From: Marinobacter aromaticivorans
GTDB lineage: Bacteria > Pseudomonadota > Gammaproteobacteria > Pseudomonadales > Oleiphilaceae
Reading direction: 5' to 3'
Assembly (NCBI RefSeq): GCF_002806975.1
Contig: NZ_NIHD01000006.1
Location: 186,001 to 250,000 of the forward strand
DNA: 64,000 nucleotides
Under the pieces are notes generated by a model that saw nothing but the letters and a program-made list of their open reading frames with translations, was not told the DNA's origin and searched no databases. The stretch's first letter is position 1; each line of letters begins with the position of its first letter. The position numbers were made by a program, and so were the translations under genes. Below are positions 37,186-46,344 of the stretch, piece by piece.

Positions 37186-38504
37186 GCTCCACACTTGTTT
37201 TCTCCGCCATGTTTTTGTCGCTCCTGCTCCTGTTGTTGAGCGGGATGCCCCTGGCCTTTGTGCTGATCTCACTTGCCGTGTTGTTCACCATTTTATTATG
37301 GGGCCTGGACGCGCTGGTGCTGACAGTTTTGCAGACCTACGACGTCATGACATCTGATGTGTTGCTGGCAATCCCTCTTTATGTGTTGATGGCCAGTATT
37401 CTTCAGCGTTCGGGAATTATCGAGGCCCTGTACAAGGCGATGGAACACTGGTTCCGGCGCCTGCCCGGTGGCCTTGCGGTCGGGACCATCGCAATTTGCA
37501 CCGTGATGGCCGCCATGACCGGCATCGTTGGGGCTGCGGTAGCTGCCATGGGGATTCTTGCACTTCCGTCCATGCTGCGTCGTGGCTACGACGAGAAGCT
37601 GGCACTGGGTGTCATCTGTGCCGGTGGCACTCTGGGTATTCTGATTCCTCCCTCCATCATTACCATCGTTTACGCTGCTACGGCCCAAATCTCCGTAGGT
37701 AAAATGTTTGCAGCCGGAATTGTGCCGGGCATGGTGTTGTCCGGTCTTTACGTGAGCTATGTAGTGATCCGGACCATGCTCAGACCCAGCCTCGCGCCGG
37801 CTCCGGACAATATCACAGTAAGCTGGCTCGAGATGTTCCGGTCACTGAAGTCTCTGTTCCTGCCGACTCTGATCGTGTTCAGTGTTCTGGGCAGCATCTA
37901 CGCGGGAATCGCCACACCGACGGAAGCCGCAGCGGTTGGCGTAGTGGGTGCCATGTTGTCGGCAATGCTGCAGGGCCAGTTCACCATGGCAAATCTCAGT
38001 GATGCCGCCATGGACACGCTCCGCGTAACAACAATGATTATGTGGATTACCATCGGCGCCAAGATTTTTGTCTCGATCTTCACCGGAACCGGTGGCGCCG
38101 ATTCACTGCTGATGTTTATCGAAAACCTGGAACTTAACCGCTGGCTGGTGGTGCTTTCGATGATGGGCATTCTCGTTCTTCTGGGCCTGTTCCTGGATGA
38201 GATCGGCATCATTCTGCTGTGTGTGCCGGTGTTTATGCCAATCATCGCTGCATTTGGCTTTGATCCGGTGTGGTTTGGCGTGCTGTTCCTGATCACCGCA
38301 CAGATGGCGTACATAACGCCACCATTCGGCTACACCCTTTTCTACATCAAAGGCGTACTGCCGCCAGGTATAGGAATGGAGACCGTGTATCGCGCAATCC
38401 TGCCGTTTCTCGTGCTGCAGATAATGGCGCTGATTTTGTTCATGTTGTTCCCGGACCTGGTGACCTGGCTGCCCGATCGGCTGGCCCAGCGCCTGGTTTC
38501 CTGA
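37182..38504 (+). CDS. dctM: TRAP transporter large permease (DctM type)
   Basis: Large inner-membrane permease, about 440 residues with roughly twelve helices and re-entrant loops. Family marks include GIVGAAVAAMGILALPSMLRRGY, GTLGILIPPSI, ATPTEAAAVGVVGA and YITPPFGYTLFYIKG. The frame stays open upstream to 36984, but the start at 37182 has GAGGCAGGGG upstream and overlaps the dctQ stop. It couples substrate uptake to the sodium or proton gradient. The mvaA gene follows 25 bases after. Confidence 0.94.
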   Translation: MSSTLVFSAMFLSLLLLLLSGMPLAFVLISLAVLFTILLWGLDALVLTVLQTYDVMTSDVLLAIPLYVLMASILQRSGIIEALYKAMEHWFRRLPGGLAVGTIAICTVMAAMTGIVGAAVAAMGILALPSMLRRGYDEKLALGVICAGGTLGILIPPSIITIVYAATAQISVGKMFAAGIVPGMVLSGLYVSYVVIRTMLRPSLAPAPDNITVSWLEMFRSLKSLFLPTLIVFSVLGSIYAGIATPTEAAAVGVVGAMLSAMLQGQFTMANLSDAAMDTLRVTTMIMWITIGAKIFVSIFTGTGGADSLLMFIENLELNRWLVVLSMMGILVLLGLFLDEIGIILLCVPVFMPIIAAFGFDPVWFGVLFLITAQMAYITPPFGYTLFYIKGVLPPGIGMETVYRAILPFLVLQIMALILFMLFPDLVTWLPDRLAQRLVS

Positions 38505-38529
38505 CTCTTTGATCGCGGAGATTGATTCC

Positions 38530-39801
38530 ATGTCTACCTCAAGTTCACGTATTTCCGGATTTCACAACCTCACCATGACCGAGCGCCTGGAGAAAGTGAT
38601 CGAAGTGGCCGGTCTGAACCCCGATGTTTCCGACCATATGGGCAACACCGGTAACCTGGCTGCCGAGGTTGCAGATTCAATGATTGAGAATGCAATCGGC
38701 ACCATGAACATCCCCATTGGCGTTGCAACTAACATGATTGTGGATAAGCAGGACACGTTGATTCCAATGGCCACGGAAGAGTCATCGGTGGTCGCCGCAG
38801 TCTGTAACGCGGCGCGCCAGTGCCGGGATTCCGGAGGCTTTATCACCTCAATGTCGGGCTCGCTGATGATCGCCCAGGTGCAGCTGGTGGATGTGCCCAA
38901 CCCGGAGTTTGCGCGCCTGCAGATTCTTGAGCACAAAGCCGAAATCAAACAGATTTGCGACGAAACCGATCCGGTCCTGCTTAAGTATGGCGGAGGGTTT
39001 CGTGATGTAGAGGTTCGTGTTTTGGAAGGCAGCCACACCGGCGCGATGGTGATCACCCATCTCATTGTTGATACCCGCGATGCCATGGGCGCCAATGCTG
39101 TGAACTCCATGGCAGAAGCCGTAGCACCACTGATTGCAAAATGGACCGGTGGGCGGACTTACCTGCGCATTCTCTCGAACCTCGCAGATCGCAGGCTGGC
39201 ACGAGCCCGTGCGACCTGGACACTCGATGCTATCGGCGGCGAGTCGGTACGTGACGGCATGCTTGCCGCCTACGAGTTTGCAGACATCGACCCGTATCGT
39301 GCAGCAACACACAACAAAGGTATTATGAACGGCGTAAGTGCTGTGGTTCTGGCCACGGGTAACGACACACGGGCGGTTGAAGCCGGCGCTCACGCATACG
39401 CGGCGCAAACCGGTCGCTACCGATCATTGACCCATTGGGAAGCAGACCAGGATGGCAACCTGACAGGCATGATCGAAATGCCGATGCCGGTGGGGCTGAT
39501 AGGAGGCGCCACAAAATCCCACCCCACTGCACGCATTGCACTGGATATTATGGCGGTGAAAAGCGCTGATCAGTTGGCCCGCACCATCGCTGCTGTTGGC
39601 CTGGCACAGAATTTTTCTGCCCTGAAAGCCCTGGCGACCACCGGAATCCAGAAAGGCCACATGGCCTTGCATGCCAAGAACATCGCAGTGATGGCAGGTG
39701 CGATTGGCGCTGAAGTCGAAACGGTGGCAAAAGATCTGGTTAAATTGGGAAAGGTGAGGGTGGATATTGCTGAAGACCTGCTGAACAAGCTTCGCGGCTA
39801 G
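38530..39801 (+). CDS. mvaA: Hydroxymethylglutaryl-CoA reductase, class II (degradative)
   Basis: Interconverts mevalonate and HMG-CoA; class II enzymes of this type, as in Pseudomonas mevalonii, normally oxidise mevalonate for growth. The 423-residue protein aligns closely with that enzyme. The catalytic glutamate is in MATEESSVVAA (E83 or E84, the same place as E83 there), the lysine in HNKGIMNG, the aspartate in LATGNDTRAVEAGAH, and the histidine in KGHMALHAKNIAV near the C-terminus. ATG 38530 has GGAG nine bases upstream; an in-frame TTG at 38509 is less likely. It is the last gene after dctPQM. No HMG-CoA lyase (mvaB) gene is in the window. Confidence 0.95.
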   Translation: MSTSSSRISGFHNLTMTERLEKVIEVAGLNPDVSDHMGNTGNLAAEVADSMIENAIGTMNIPIGVATNMIVDKQDTLIPMATEESSVVAAVCNAARQCRDSGGFITSMSGSLMIAQVQLVDVPNPEFARLQILEHKAEIKQICDETDPVLLKYGGGFRDVEVRVLEGSHTGAMVITHLIVDTRDAMGANAVNSMAEAVAPLIAKWTGGRTYLRILSNLADRRLARARATWTLDAIGGESVRDGMLAAYEFADIDPYRAATHNKGIMNGVSAVVLATGNDTRAVEAGAHAYAAQTGRYRSLTHWEADQDGNLTGMIEMPMPVGLIGGATKSHPTARIALDIMAVKSADQLARTIAAVGLAQNFSALKALATTGIQKGHMALHAKNIAVMAGAIGAEVETVAKDLVKLGKVRVDIAEDLLNKLRG

Positions 39802-39839
39802 CCGGGCCTTCCTGAAAAAGCATGGCTAATGTCGGGAAA

Positions 39840-39869
39840 GGTACTAAAGTAACGCTTTCTGGTACTAAA
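39840..39869. repeat. Direct repeat GGTACTAAA x2
   Basis: GGTACTAAA occurs at 39840-39848 and 39861-39869, a 21-base period, in the gap after mvaA. It shares GGTAC with the MocR operator but without further similarity. Role unknown. Confidence 0.5.
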
Positions 39870-39881
39870 TTTTCAGGGAAT

Positions 39882-39928
39882 CCGGGACAGAGCGTTCAAC
39901 TATCGGATCTGATAACCGCCTGTCCCGG
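39882..39928. terminator. Inverted repeat between mvaA and the convergent HiPIP gene
   Basis: CCGGGACAG (39882-39890) and CTGTCCCGG (39920-39928) form a perfect 9-bp stem with a 29-base loop. It lies between convergent genes and may serve as a bidirectional end, but the loop is long and there is no T-run. Confidence 0.3.
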
Positions 39929-39958
39929 GGTTCTGCTGCGGGTTATGAATGTCAGCAA

Positions 39959-40273
39959 TCAGGCCTTCTCAGCCCAGGACGAACACCACCCCTCCGGCTC
40001 AACACTGTTTTGCGGGAACAGGGCGCAGCCATTATTGGCCTCGTTGAAGAACCTGCAAGTCGAACACTTTTCGCCCGCTTCATACGCAGGGTGGTCACTG
40101 GCTTCCCCGGCGTTGCGAACGTAATTCAGTGCTTTTGCCTGAGCGTTTGACGGGTCAAGCGGCGGGAGATCCTGTGCGAAAACCCGCTGGGACAAAACAC
40201 TCGCCCCGAAGGGCAATGCAGCAATACCAAGTAAACTGTGACGCATGAATTTACGACGACTTTGATCGGTCAT
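39959..40273 (-). CDS. High-potential iron-sulfur protein (HiPIP)
   Basis: Small periplasmic electron carrier with one [4Fe-4S] cluster. The 104-residue precursor has a Tat-type signal (RRKFMRH, then a hydrophobic stretch to VFAQ). The four cluster cysteines are C70, C73, C83 and C97, in the HiPIP spacing CxxC-x9-C-x13-C. The start has AAGGAG upstream. HiPIPs usually donate electrons to oxidases or photosynthetic reaction centres; the partner here is not shown. The 108-base upstream gap is A/T-rich near TTAATTAGTC. Confidence 0.93.
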   Translation of the reverse strand: MTDQSRRKFMRHSLLGIAALPFGASVLSQRVFAQDLPPLDPSNAQAKALNYVRNAGEASDHPAYEAGEKCSTCRFFNEANNGCALFPQNSVEPEGWCSSWAEKA

Positions 40274-40381
40274 GATCTTCTCCTTATTTATCTGTAAAAC
40301 AATTAAGTCAGATGATCATTAATTAGTCTCTCTCTGCATTATAGCCATGCGAATTAATGGTATGTCGGAATGTATCGGAGT

Positions 40382-41188
40382 TCAAACAGCTGTATAACGT
40401 GTAATAAATTCTCTGATCACCCCGGTCACCACCTCCGGCTTTTCCCTGTGCGGAACATGCCCGCATTCTCTCAGCAACTCCATCACACACGGACCGGCTG
40501 GCAGCGACGTATAACGTTCCGGGTGGGCTTCCGAGCCATATTCGTCGTCCTCCCCATGAATTGCCAGAACAGGGCAGGTTACGCGTGCGAGTGTTTCGTT
40601 CATGGTCCAGTGCTGAAAGTCCTCCGAAAGCCAGGTATCCGTCCAGGCACGCAAAACCCAGTCCGCCTTTGCCCCGTGATATTTTTTTAGCCGATCGAGC
40701 TGGCCTTCCTCTGCGAAAACCTGCCCTGCATTGCGTATACCCTGAACCGTACGATCTTCAACAAACGCCTGAGCCGCTTCAGTAATGAGCGCAACGCAGT
40801 CATCGGGAAAGGTTGCGGCACACACAGCCGCCATGGCTCCGCCAACACTGTGCCCGAGGGCAATAAAATCTTCTATGCCAAGTTCATTGCGTATCGCAGT
40901 GAATGGTCCGGTTGCTTCGTTAATGATGAAATCCGCTTCCAGAACGTCCGTGCGGGGGTACGAGCGCCCAAAACCGGGCCGGTCATAGGCGATGATCTGG
41001 CGGTCGACCGAAAGCGCCAGCTGCTCCGGGAAATCACGCCAAAGCTCAACGCTGCCAAGCGAATCATGGAAAAGAACGATCGGTGAAGTTGTTGCAGCAT
41101 CGGAAGCTGTAACAGGCTCCCAGATCTTTACATAGAGCTCACCGGCAGAGGTCGTGACGTAGCGTTCGTGTGCAGATATTGAAGGCAT
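40382..41188 (-). CDS. Alpha/beta-fold hydrolase
   Basis: A 268-residue cytoplasmic alpha/beta hydrolase. The catalytic serine is S114 in LGHSVGGAMA, the oxyanion strand VLFHDSLGS, the acid is in IHGEDDEYGS, and the histidine in ECGHVPHREKPE. The subfamily resembles esterases and carbon-carbon bond hydrolases; the substrate is unknown. It starts with ATG behind AGGA. It lies between HiPIP and the divergent LysE gene and is probably monocistronic. Confidence 0.85.
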   Translation of the reverse strand: MPSISAHERYVTTSAGELYVKIWEPVTASDAATTSPIVLFHDSLGSVELWRDFPEQLALSVDRQIIAYDRPGFGRSYPRTDVLEADFIINEATGPFTAIRNELGIEDFIALGHSVGGAMAAVCAATFPDDCVALITEAAQAFVEDRTVQGIRNAGQVFAEEGQLDRLKKYHGAKADWVLRAWTDTWLSEDFQHWTMNETLARVTCPVLAIHGEDDEYGSEAHPERYTSLPAGPCVMELLRECGHVPHREKPEVVTGVIREFITRYTAV

Positions 41189-41323
41189 TGGTTTTGAGTC
41201 CTGTCAGAGCGTGTGCGGATCAGGGAGCAAGATAGTCCAGGACTGGCTGGGATGGAAGGTTTGGATGAATTACTATGGGCTCTCCTGAACAACCAGCCCT
41301 GATTTATTTATGAGTGCATTGGC

Positions 41324-41953
41324 GTGTCTTTTTTGAACCCGTCGCTGTTATCAGCGTTTATTCCGACGTTTTTTATCGTCTCGATCACACCCGGCATGTG
41401 TATGACTCTGGCACTGTCGCTGGGTATCACGATCGGAGTGCGAAGAGCAATGTGGATGATGGCCGGGGAACTGGCCGGCGTCGCAATCGTTGCAGCAGCC
41501 TCGGCCATAGGTGTTGCAACATTTATGCTGCGATATCCGGCGGCATTTGACGTGTTCAAGTATGCCGGCGGCGCTTATCTGATCTGGCTGGGTGTTCAGA
41601 TGTGGCGCTCCCGGGGGAAAATGGCCATGCCCGAAGACAATACACCGCCCAACACTGCGTCGCGCTGGCAGCTGGCCGCGCAGGGATTTATTACGGCAAT
41701 TGCCAACCCCAAAGGCTGGGCATTTTTCGTTGTGCTGCTGCCGCCGTTTATTGATAGCTCTCTGCCAATGGCGCCACAACTGAGTGCACTGGTTATTATT
41801 ATTCTCACGCTGGAGTTTATCTGCCTGCAGATTTACGCCCACGGTGGTAAAACCCTGAGCCGTGCATTGAGAAAAGGGGGCAGTGTGCGCCTTGCAAACC
41901 GTATATCAGGTAGTTTGATGATGCTGGTAGGCGTTTGGCTCGCGCTGGGCTAG
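41324..41953 (+). CDS. LysE/RhtB-family exporter
   Basis: Inner-membrane amino-acid or metabolite exporter, 209 residues with six helices. Family marks are the N-terminal VSITPGMCMTLALSLGITIG, YAGGAYLIWLGVQMWRS, and TAIANPKGWAFFVVLLPPF. It starts with GTG at 41324, the only sensible start in frame. Export substrate unknown. It stands alone with divergent and tandem neighbours. Confidence 0.88.
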   Translation: MSFLNPSLLSAFIPTFFIVSITPGMCMTLALSLGITIGVRRAMWMMAGELAGVAIVAAASAIGVATFMLRYPAAFDVFKYAGGAYLIWLGVQMWRSRGKMAMPEDNTPPNTASRWQLAAQGFITAIANPKGWAFFVVLLPPFIDSSLPMAPQLSALVIIILTLEFICLQIYAHGGKTLSRALRKGGSVRLANRISGSLMMLVGVWLALG

Positions 41954-42021
41954 GCTAGAGTCTCTGGCCTGGCGAGTTACCAGACAGGAAATTAAATCCT
42001 GTTGGTAAGATTCTGATACAC

Positions 42022-42043
42022 AAGCCTGATTTGCATCAGGCTT
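42022..42043 (+). terminator. Stem-loop downstream of the LysE gene
   Basis: AAGCCTGAT (42022-42030), loop TTGC, ATCAGGCTT (42035-42043): a perfect 9-bp stem with a 4-base loop 68 bases past the LysE stop. It is followed by GGGCCTCTTCC, not a T-run, so terminator function is uncertain. Confidence 0.45.
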
Positions 42044-42121
42044 GGGCCTCTTCCATTATGGTTTGAGAGTAACGGAGCTCCAGGAAGATCGACACTGGCA
42101 GGACACTGGCGGATAGACGTT

Positions 42122-43576
42122 ATGAACATAGTTATCATCGGCGCAGGGATTATGGGAACAACTTTTGCCACTCTGGCAAAAGAGCTGGCTCCGCATCTGG
42201 ACATTACCATTCTGGAAAGGCTCGACAGCGCAGGGGCGGGCAACTCATGGGCATTCAACAACGCAGGCACGGGACACGAAGCCAACTGCGAACTCAACTA
42301 CACGCCGGTGGATGGAGAAGTCATTTCCGTTGAGAAAGCCTTGAAAATCCACGCTCAGTTCAACGTCGCCAAGCAGTTTTGGGCTTACCTGGTAGAAAAG
42401 GGCGCCATCAAAGAACCTGAGACCTTTATTAACCAGACCAGGCACTGCACTCTCGTTTCCGAATCTGCCATCGAAGAACTGAAATTGCGGTTCGAGGAAA
42501 TGTCCGCCCATCACTTTTTCGAACACATGCGCTACTCCGACGATTTTGATGAAATCAAAAGCTGGATTCCCTTCACAATGGATGGGCGCCCTCGCCATGA
42601 AAAAATGGCGGCTACCATTATTGAAACAGGCACCGACGTAAACTTTGGTGCCCTGACGGAGCAAATGGCGGCACATGCGGTGCAAAGCCTGGGTGTAAGG
42701 ATTGAATACGGCACTCACGTCAAGCGCGCGCATCGGAGCCCAACCGGGAGGTGGATTATCAGTGCCGACAGCAGGGAAGGGCCGGTGCAGTATAAGGCAG
42801 ATGTGCTCTTTGTAGGCGCAGGTGGGGGCGCATTTCCGCTGTTGAAAAGAAGTCACTTGCCTTTTCGGAGCCGATACACCGGCTTTCCGGTAGGTGGTCG
42901 GTTTTTAAAGGCGCCAATCAGCGAAGAGCAGGCCCGCTTGTACAGGGCGAAAACCTATGGCAAAGCCAAAGTAGGCGCGCCGCCCATGTCGGTTCCGCAT
43001 CTGGATTTGCGGGCAGTGGACGGTAAGTACTATTTGCTGTTTGGCCCTTTTGCTTCCTTCAAACCCCTTCTCGAGAAAGGTCGGGGATTTTTTGATTACC
43101 TTGGCTCAATTCGTCTGCATGACATTCCCGGCTTGCTGAATGTAGCAATACGGCATTCCCACCTGGTCAGGTATCTCATTTCAGAGACCTTTAAAGGCGA
43201 AAAGAGCATGTTTGAGGAACTTGAGAACTTTGCGCCGGGCTTGAGCAAACGGTTCGACTGGAAACCGATTGAAGCTGGCCAGCGTGTGCAAATCATCAAA
43301 GACAGGGACTTGCAGATGGGCACAGAAATTCTTGTATCCAAAGATAAGACGTATGGGACATTACTTGGGGCATCGCCGGGGGCGTCGGTTTCGCCCGAGG
43401 TGATGTTGCGGTGTCTGGAGCGACTGTTACCGTCTATCTTTTCCAGGGAAGAAGCCCGCATAAAGAAGAGTCAGATTTTTCCCGAGGATAATCTGGATAC
43501 TCTGATTGGTAATCCGGACCGCTATCGGGAAATTCGCGATGCAGTTAACAAACAGCTGGGCATAATCCGGCAATGA
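42122..43576 (+). CDS. mqo: Malate:quinone oxidoreductase-like FAD enzyme
   Basis: Membrane-associated flavoprotein that oxidises malate to oxaloacetate and reduces quinone, replacing or adding to malate dehydrogenase in the TCA cycle. The 484 residues show the N-terminal FAD site VIIGAGIMG, the family block NNAGTGHEANCELNYTP, PHLDLRAVDGKYYLLFGPFA, and C-terminal LLGASPGASVSPEVML. ATG 42122 opens the gene. It is followed 37 bases later by the IDH-like gene, giving a TCA-cycle pair. A close MQO subfamily acting on another 2-hydroxy acid is possible, because the N-terminal FAD region (GNSWAF) differs a little from E. coli Mqo. Confidence 0.85.
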   Translation: MNIVIIGAGIMGTTFATLAKELAPHLDITILERLDSAGAGNSWAFNNAGTGHEANCELNYTPVDGEVISVEKALKIHAQFNVAKQFWAYLVEKGAIKEPETFINQTRHCTLVSESAIEELKLRFEEMSAHHFFEHMRYSDDFDEIKSWIPFTMDGRPRHEKMAATIIETGTDVNFGALTEQMAAHAVQSLGVRIEYGTHVKRAHRSPTGRWIISADSREGPVQYKADVLFVGAGGGAFPLLKRSHLPFRSRYTGFPVGGRFLKAPISEEQARLYRAKTYGKAKVGAPPMSVPHLDLRAVDGKYYLLFGPFASFKPLLEKGRGFFDYLGSIRLHDIPGLLNVAIRHSHLVRYLISETFKGEKSMFEELENFAPGLSKRFDWKPIEAGQRVQIIKDRDLQMGTEILVSKDKTYGTLLGASPGASVSPEVMLRCLERLLPSIFSREEARIKKSQIFPEDNLDTLIGNPDRYREIRDAVNKQLGIIRQ

Positions 43577-43613
43577 GATCGACTTAAGCCGTCAATACTG
43601 GGGAGACTACTCA

Positions 43614-45350
43614 ATGGATAACAGGATCAATGTAACTTCGCCTCTGGTCATCCTCCACGGTGATGAAATGGCCCAGGTTGCCTTCGAACAGATTCTTGAT
43701 AAATTCGTCACCGCACGCCTGAACATTCAGCTTGAGGAAATCGATCTCTCTGCGGAACACCGTTTACTGACCAACGGCCAGGCGGTAATTGATGCTATCG
43801 ACGCTCTCCAGCGCCAAGGCGTGGGCGTGAAAAACGCCGGGATGACTGTCAACCGCCAGCAACTGGATGAGCTGCTACGAAAGCATCCTGATGTGGACTC
43901 CGGCAACCTTGACCCACTGGCGATCAAATCCCCCAACGGCGCCATCCGTAAAGGCATCAGCGGCAACATAACCCGTGAAGATATCCAGTTCCGTAACCTC
44001 AAGATCAGCCGGCCTGACTGGATTGGCCGCGATATCGAAGTGGATACCATGGAATTCGGTGGTATCAAAAACAGCTTCAACCAGCTCTCCCAGGCTTCCG
44101 GCGTGGTCAAGCTGATGTTTGTTGGCAGTAGCGGCGACCCGGTGGAACTGCATCGCCGCGATATCCGCAAGGGAGATCCCTGGCTACTGGCCACCAACGA
44201 TATGGAGGACGTCAGAGCCTGGGCACACCGTTTTTTCCAGCGTGCTGTCGATGAGAAACGGGATGTTTATCTGGGCCTGAAAGATACTGTGATTCCCGGT
44301 TACGACGGTGCCATGCGCGCGGCAATTGAAGAGATCTATCACAGCGATTACTGCCAGAAGATGAAGGACCTGGGCCTGAACTATTATTACGAACTCATAG
44401 ACGCCCAGGCTGCACGCATCGTCTCGAATCCGCCGGAGCGCGCACTTTGGGGTGTGCCCGACAATACCACCGGGCGCAAGCTGTTCAAACTGGTAAACCA
44501 ACTCAGGAAATACGGTATTCCCAGCCGCAGCGCCCACGTTTCAATCTCCCGCATGAGCGCCGGCGGAGGCGACCAGTACGGCAGCTTCAATATGCCGGCC
44601 CAGGAAGACGGCCTTCTCAAGGTGATTGTTGACGGCGAAGAAAAACATGCCCGCCGCGTCAGACAAGGCGACCCCATTCTGCTCATGTCCAATGACCATG
44701 AAGCCATCAAAGACTGGGTAACCCAGGTATTCCGTGACGCCTCCCGCAAAGACAAGGAGGTCTACTTTGGCCTCAAGCGCGAATACATGGAATACGACGA
44801 GGTATTCAGTGACGTTATCACCGAAGTGCGCCGGGAACTGGCCCGGGAGGACACACCACCGCCCTCGTTCATGATCATGCGGCCGTCGAGCCAGCTTAAA
44901 AAAATGATCACCGATCCCCCGAGAAACGCACTCTATCCCTCGCAGAACCTGGATGGGGATATCTTCTCCGATATCTCTGCTGCCCTCGGCGGCAGCCTGG
45001 CTACCGCCAGTTCCATCATAGAAAGCAAAGACGGCACCATGCTCTTCGAGGCACCCCATGGCACGGCCCACGACCTCTACCTGAAATACCTGGAGAGTGA
45101 AGGGCGCGAGGCCCACTTTAACCCTTCAGCCCTGATCTTCGCCGTCGCTAACGCTCTGGAAACCCTGGGCAACCGGGAGGAAAACACTGCCCTGAGCGAA
45201 TACGCTGTCAGTCTGAAAACAGCATTGACCGACACCGTGGACAGCGGCATTGTCACCGCCGACCTCAAGGGCAAAACTGTCGACCCGGATTCGGAGAGGG
45301 TAGTGGATATGGTGGGGTTTCTGGAGGCGGTAGAGCGCGCGCTCCGGTGA
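43614..45350 (+). CDS. icd: Isocitrate dehydrogenase-like protein with duplicated internal domain
   Basis: A 578-residue protein related to the homodimeric, eukaryote-type NADP isocitrate dehydrogenases (about 410). Conserved points: HGDEMAQ at the start, the isocitrate phosphate-site block KSPNGAIRKGISG (105-117), LGLKDTVIPGYDG (catalytic lysine region, about 220-232), YYELIDAQ (258-265), LDGDIFSD (446-453, metal-binding aspartates) and the coenzyme block FEAPHGTAHD. The extra length is a second copy of residues of about 137-280 at about 302-444: GVVKLM, RKGDPWLLATND, WAHRFFQRAVDEKRDVYLGLK match GLLKVI, RQGDPILLMSND, WVTQVFRDASRKDKEVYFGLK. The second copy lacks the catalytic Tyr/Asp segment. 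GGGGAGA precedes the ATG. It is the partner of mqo. Confidence 0.85.
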   Translation: MDNRINVTSPLVILHGDEMAQVAFEQILDKFVTARLNIQLEEIDLSAEHRLLTNGQAVIDAIDALQRQGVGVKNAGMTVNRQQLDELLRKHPDVDSGNLDPLAIKSPNGAIRKGISGNITREDIQFRNLKISRPDWIGRDIEVDTMEFGGIKNSFNQLSQASGVVKLMFVGSSGDPVELHRRDIRKGDPWLLATNDMEDVRAWAHRFFQRAVDEKRDVYLGLKDTVIPGYDGAMRAAIEEIYHSDYCQKMKDLGLNYYYELIDAQAARIVSNPPERALWGVPDNTTGRKLFKLVNQLRKYGIPSRSAHVSISRMSAGGGDQYGSFNMPAQEDGLLKVIVDGEEKHARRVRQGDPILLMSNDHEAIKDWVTQVFRDASRKDKEVYFGLKREYMEYDEVFSDVITEVRRELAREDTPPPSFMIMRPSSQLKKMITDPPRNALYPSQNLDGDIFSDISAALGGSLATASSIIESKDGTMLFEAPHGTAHDLYLKYLESEGREAHFNPSALIFAVANALETLGNREENTALSEYAVSLKTALTDTVDSGIVTADLKGKTVDPDSERVVDMVGFLEAVERALR

Positions 45351-45498
45351 CTTTCTTTGAGTAGTCAGTAATAAAACGGCTAATGATTATCGTCAAAGAC
45401 GTTTTCCTGTACGAAGTGTAGCTTCTGGGCCTCATGATTTTGGCGCAGACGATGCTCCCGGGAGTTTCTTTTCTGCACTATTGAGACAGGGGTATCTG

Positions 45499-46344
45499 AT
45501 GCGACTCATTTCCAGAACACTCAGGCGTAACCAGTTTATCGGCCATCATGCGCAGGCTGTAACTCCGCCCTTGATAATAATTGCCACACTGATGCTTATG
45601 CTTTCCTTTGCGCCAGGGAGCGTTCTTGCAGAAGCACTGACTCTTGAGTCTGCAATCAATAAGGCCGGCATGCAACGAATGCTGACCCAGCGTATTACCA
45701 AGTCCTATTTGCTGATTGGTCAGGACGTGGCTACCGACAAGGCACAGAAACAACTGGACGCCAGTGTGGCTCTTTTCGAGGAGCATTTGGGCGAGCTGGA
45801 AGACTTCTCGCCAACGCGGGAAATCACCGCATCTTTGCACGACATTCGTCAGGAATGGAATAAATTCCGCCAATTGGCGATTGCAAACCCCGAGCACCGC
45901 CAAGCGCTTTCCGTAATCGAAAACGGCTCCCGTTTGCTTGAATTATGTGAAAACAACGTTCAGTTGCTCGAAAAGCATTCGAATGAAAAGAAGGGCGAAC
46001 TGATAAATATCTCCGGGCGCCAGCGCATGTTGTCGCAACGTATCGGGATGCTCTATGTCGCCAAGAGCTGGCAGGTAGCTGATGAGACGCTGGACCCTGC
46101 ATTTAAGCAGGCGCTCAGCGATTTTGACCAGGCACTGAAGCTTCTGATTGAATCTTCCCTGAATACCCGCGAGATAAACCAGGCCTTGAATGAAGTGGCA
46201 GCCCAATGGGAGTTTTCACGATCCGGATTCGAGCTGGGAGAAAGCGGGCGCTATGTACCTTTCGTTATTCAGGTAACTACCGAGTCCATGCTGAAAAAGA
46301 TGGACAGGATTACCGACTTGTACGTGTCCATTGACCCATCCTGA
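45499..46344 (+). CDS. Type IV pili methyl-accepting chemotaxis transducer N-terminal (PilJ-like) domain protein
   Basis: A 281-residue exported or membrane-anchored protein with an N-terminal hydrophobic segment (TPPLIIIATLMLMLSFAPGSVLA) and two PilJ-type repeats. The repeat signature is AGMQRMLTQRI near residue 52 and SGRQRMLSQRI near residue 174. Such domains sense ligands in chemosensory proteins, but here there is no transducer or kinase part. ATG 45499 has AGGGG upstream. Its stop codon falls on the first bases of the degraded icd-like fragment at 46341, so its C-terminus was set by, or abuts, a recombination junction. Function unknown. Confidence 0.7.
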   Translation: MRLISRTLRRNQFIGHHAQAVTPPLIIIATLMLMLSFAPGSVLAEALTLESAINKAGMQRMLTQRITKSYLLIGQDVATDKAQKQLDASVALFEEHLGELEDFSPTREITASLHDIRQEWNKFRQLAIANPEHRQALSVIENGSRLLELCENNVQLLEKHSNEKKGELINISGRQRMLSQRIGMLYVAKSWQVADETLDPAFKQALSDFDQALKLLIESSLNTREINQALNEVAAQWEFSRSGFELGESGRYVPFVIQVTTESMLKKMDRITDLYVSIDPS

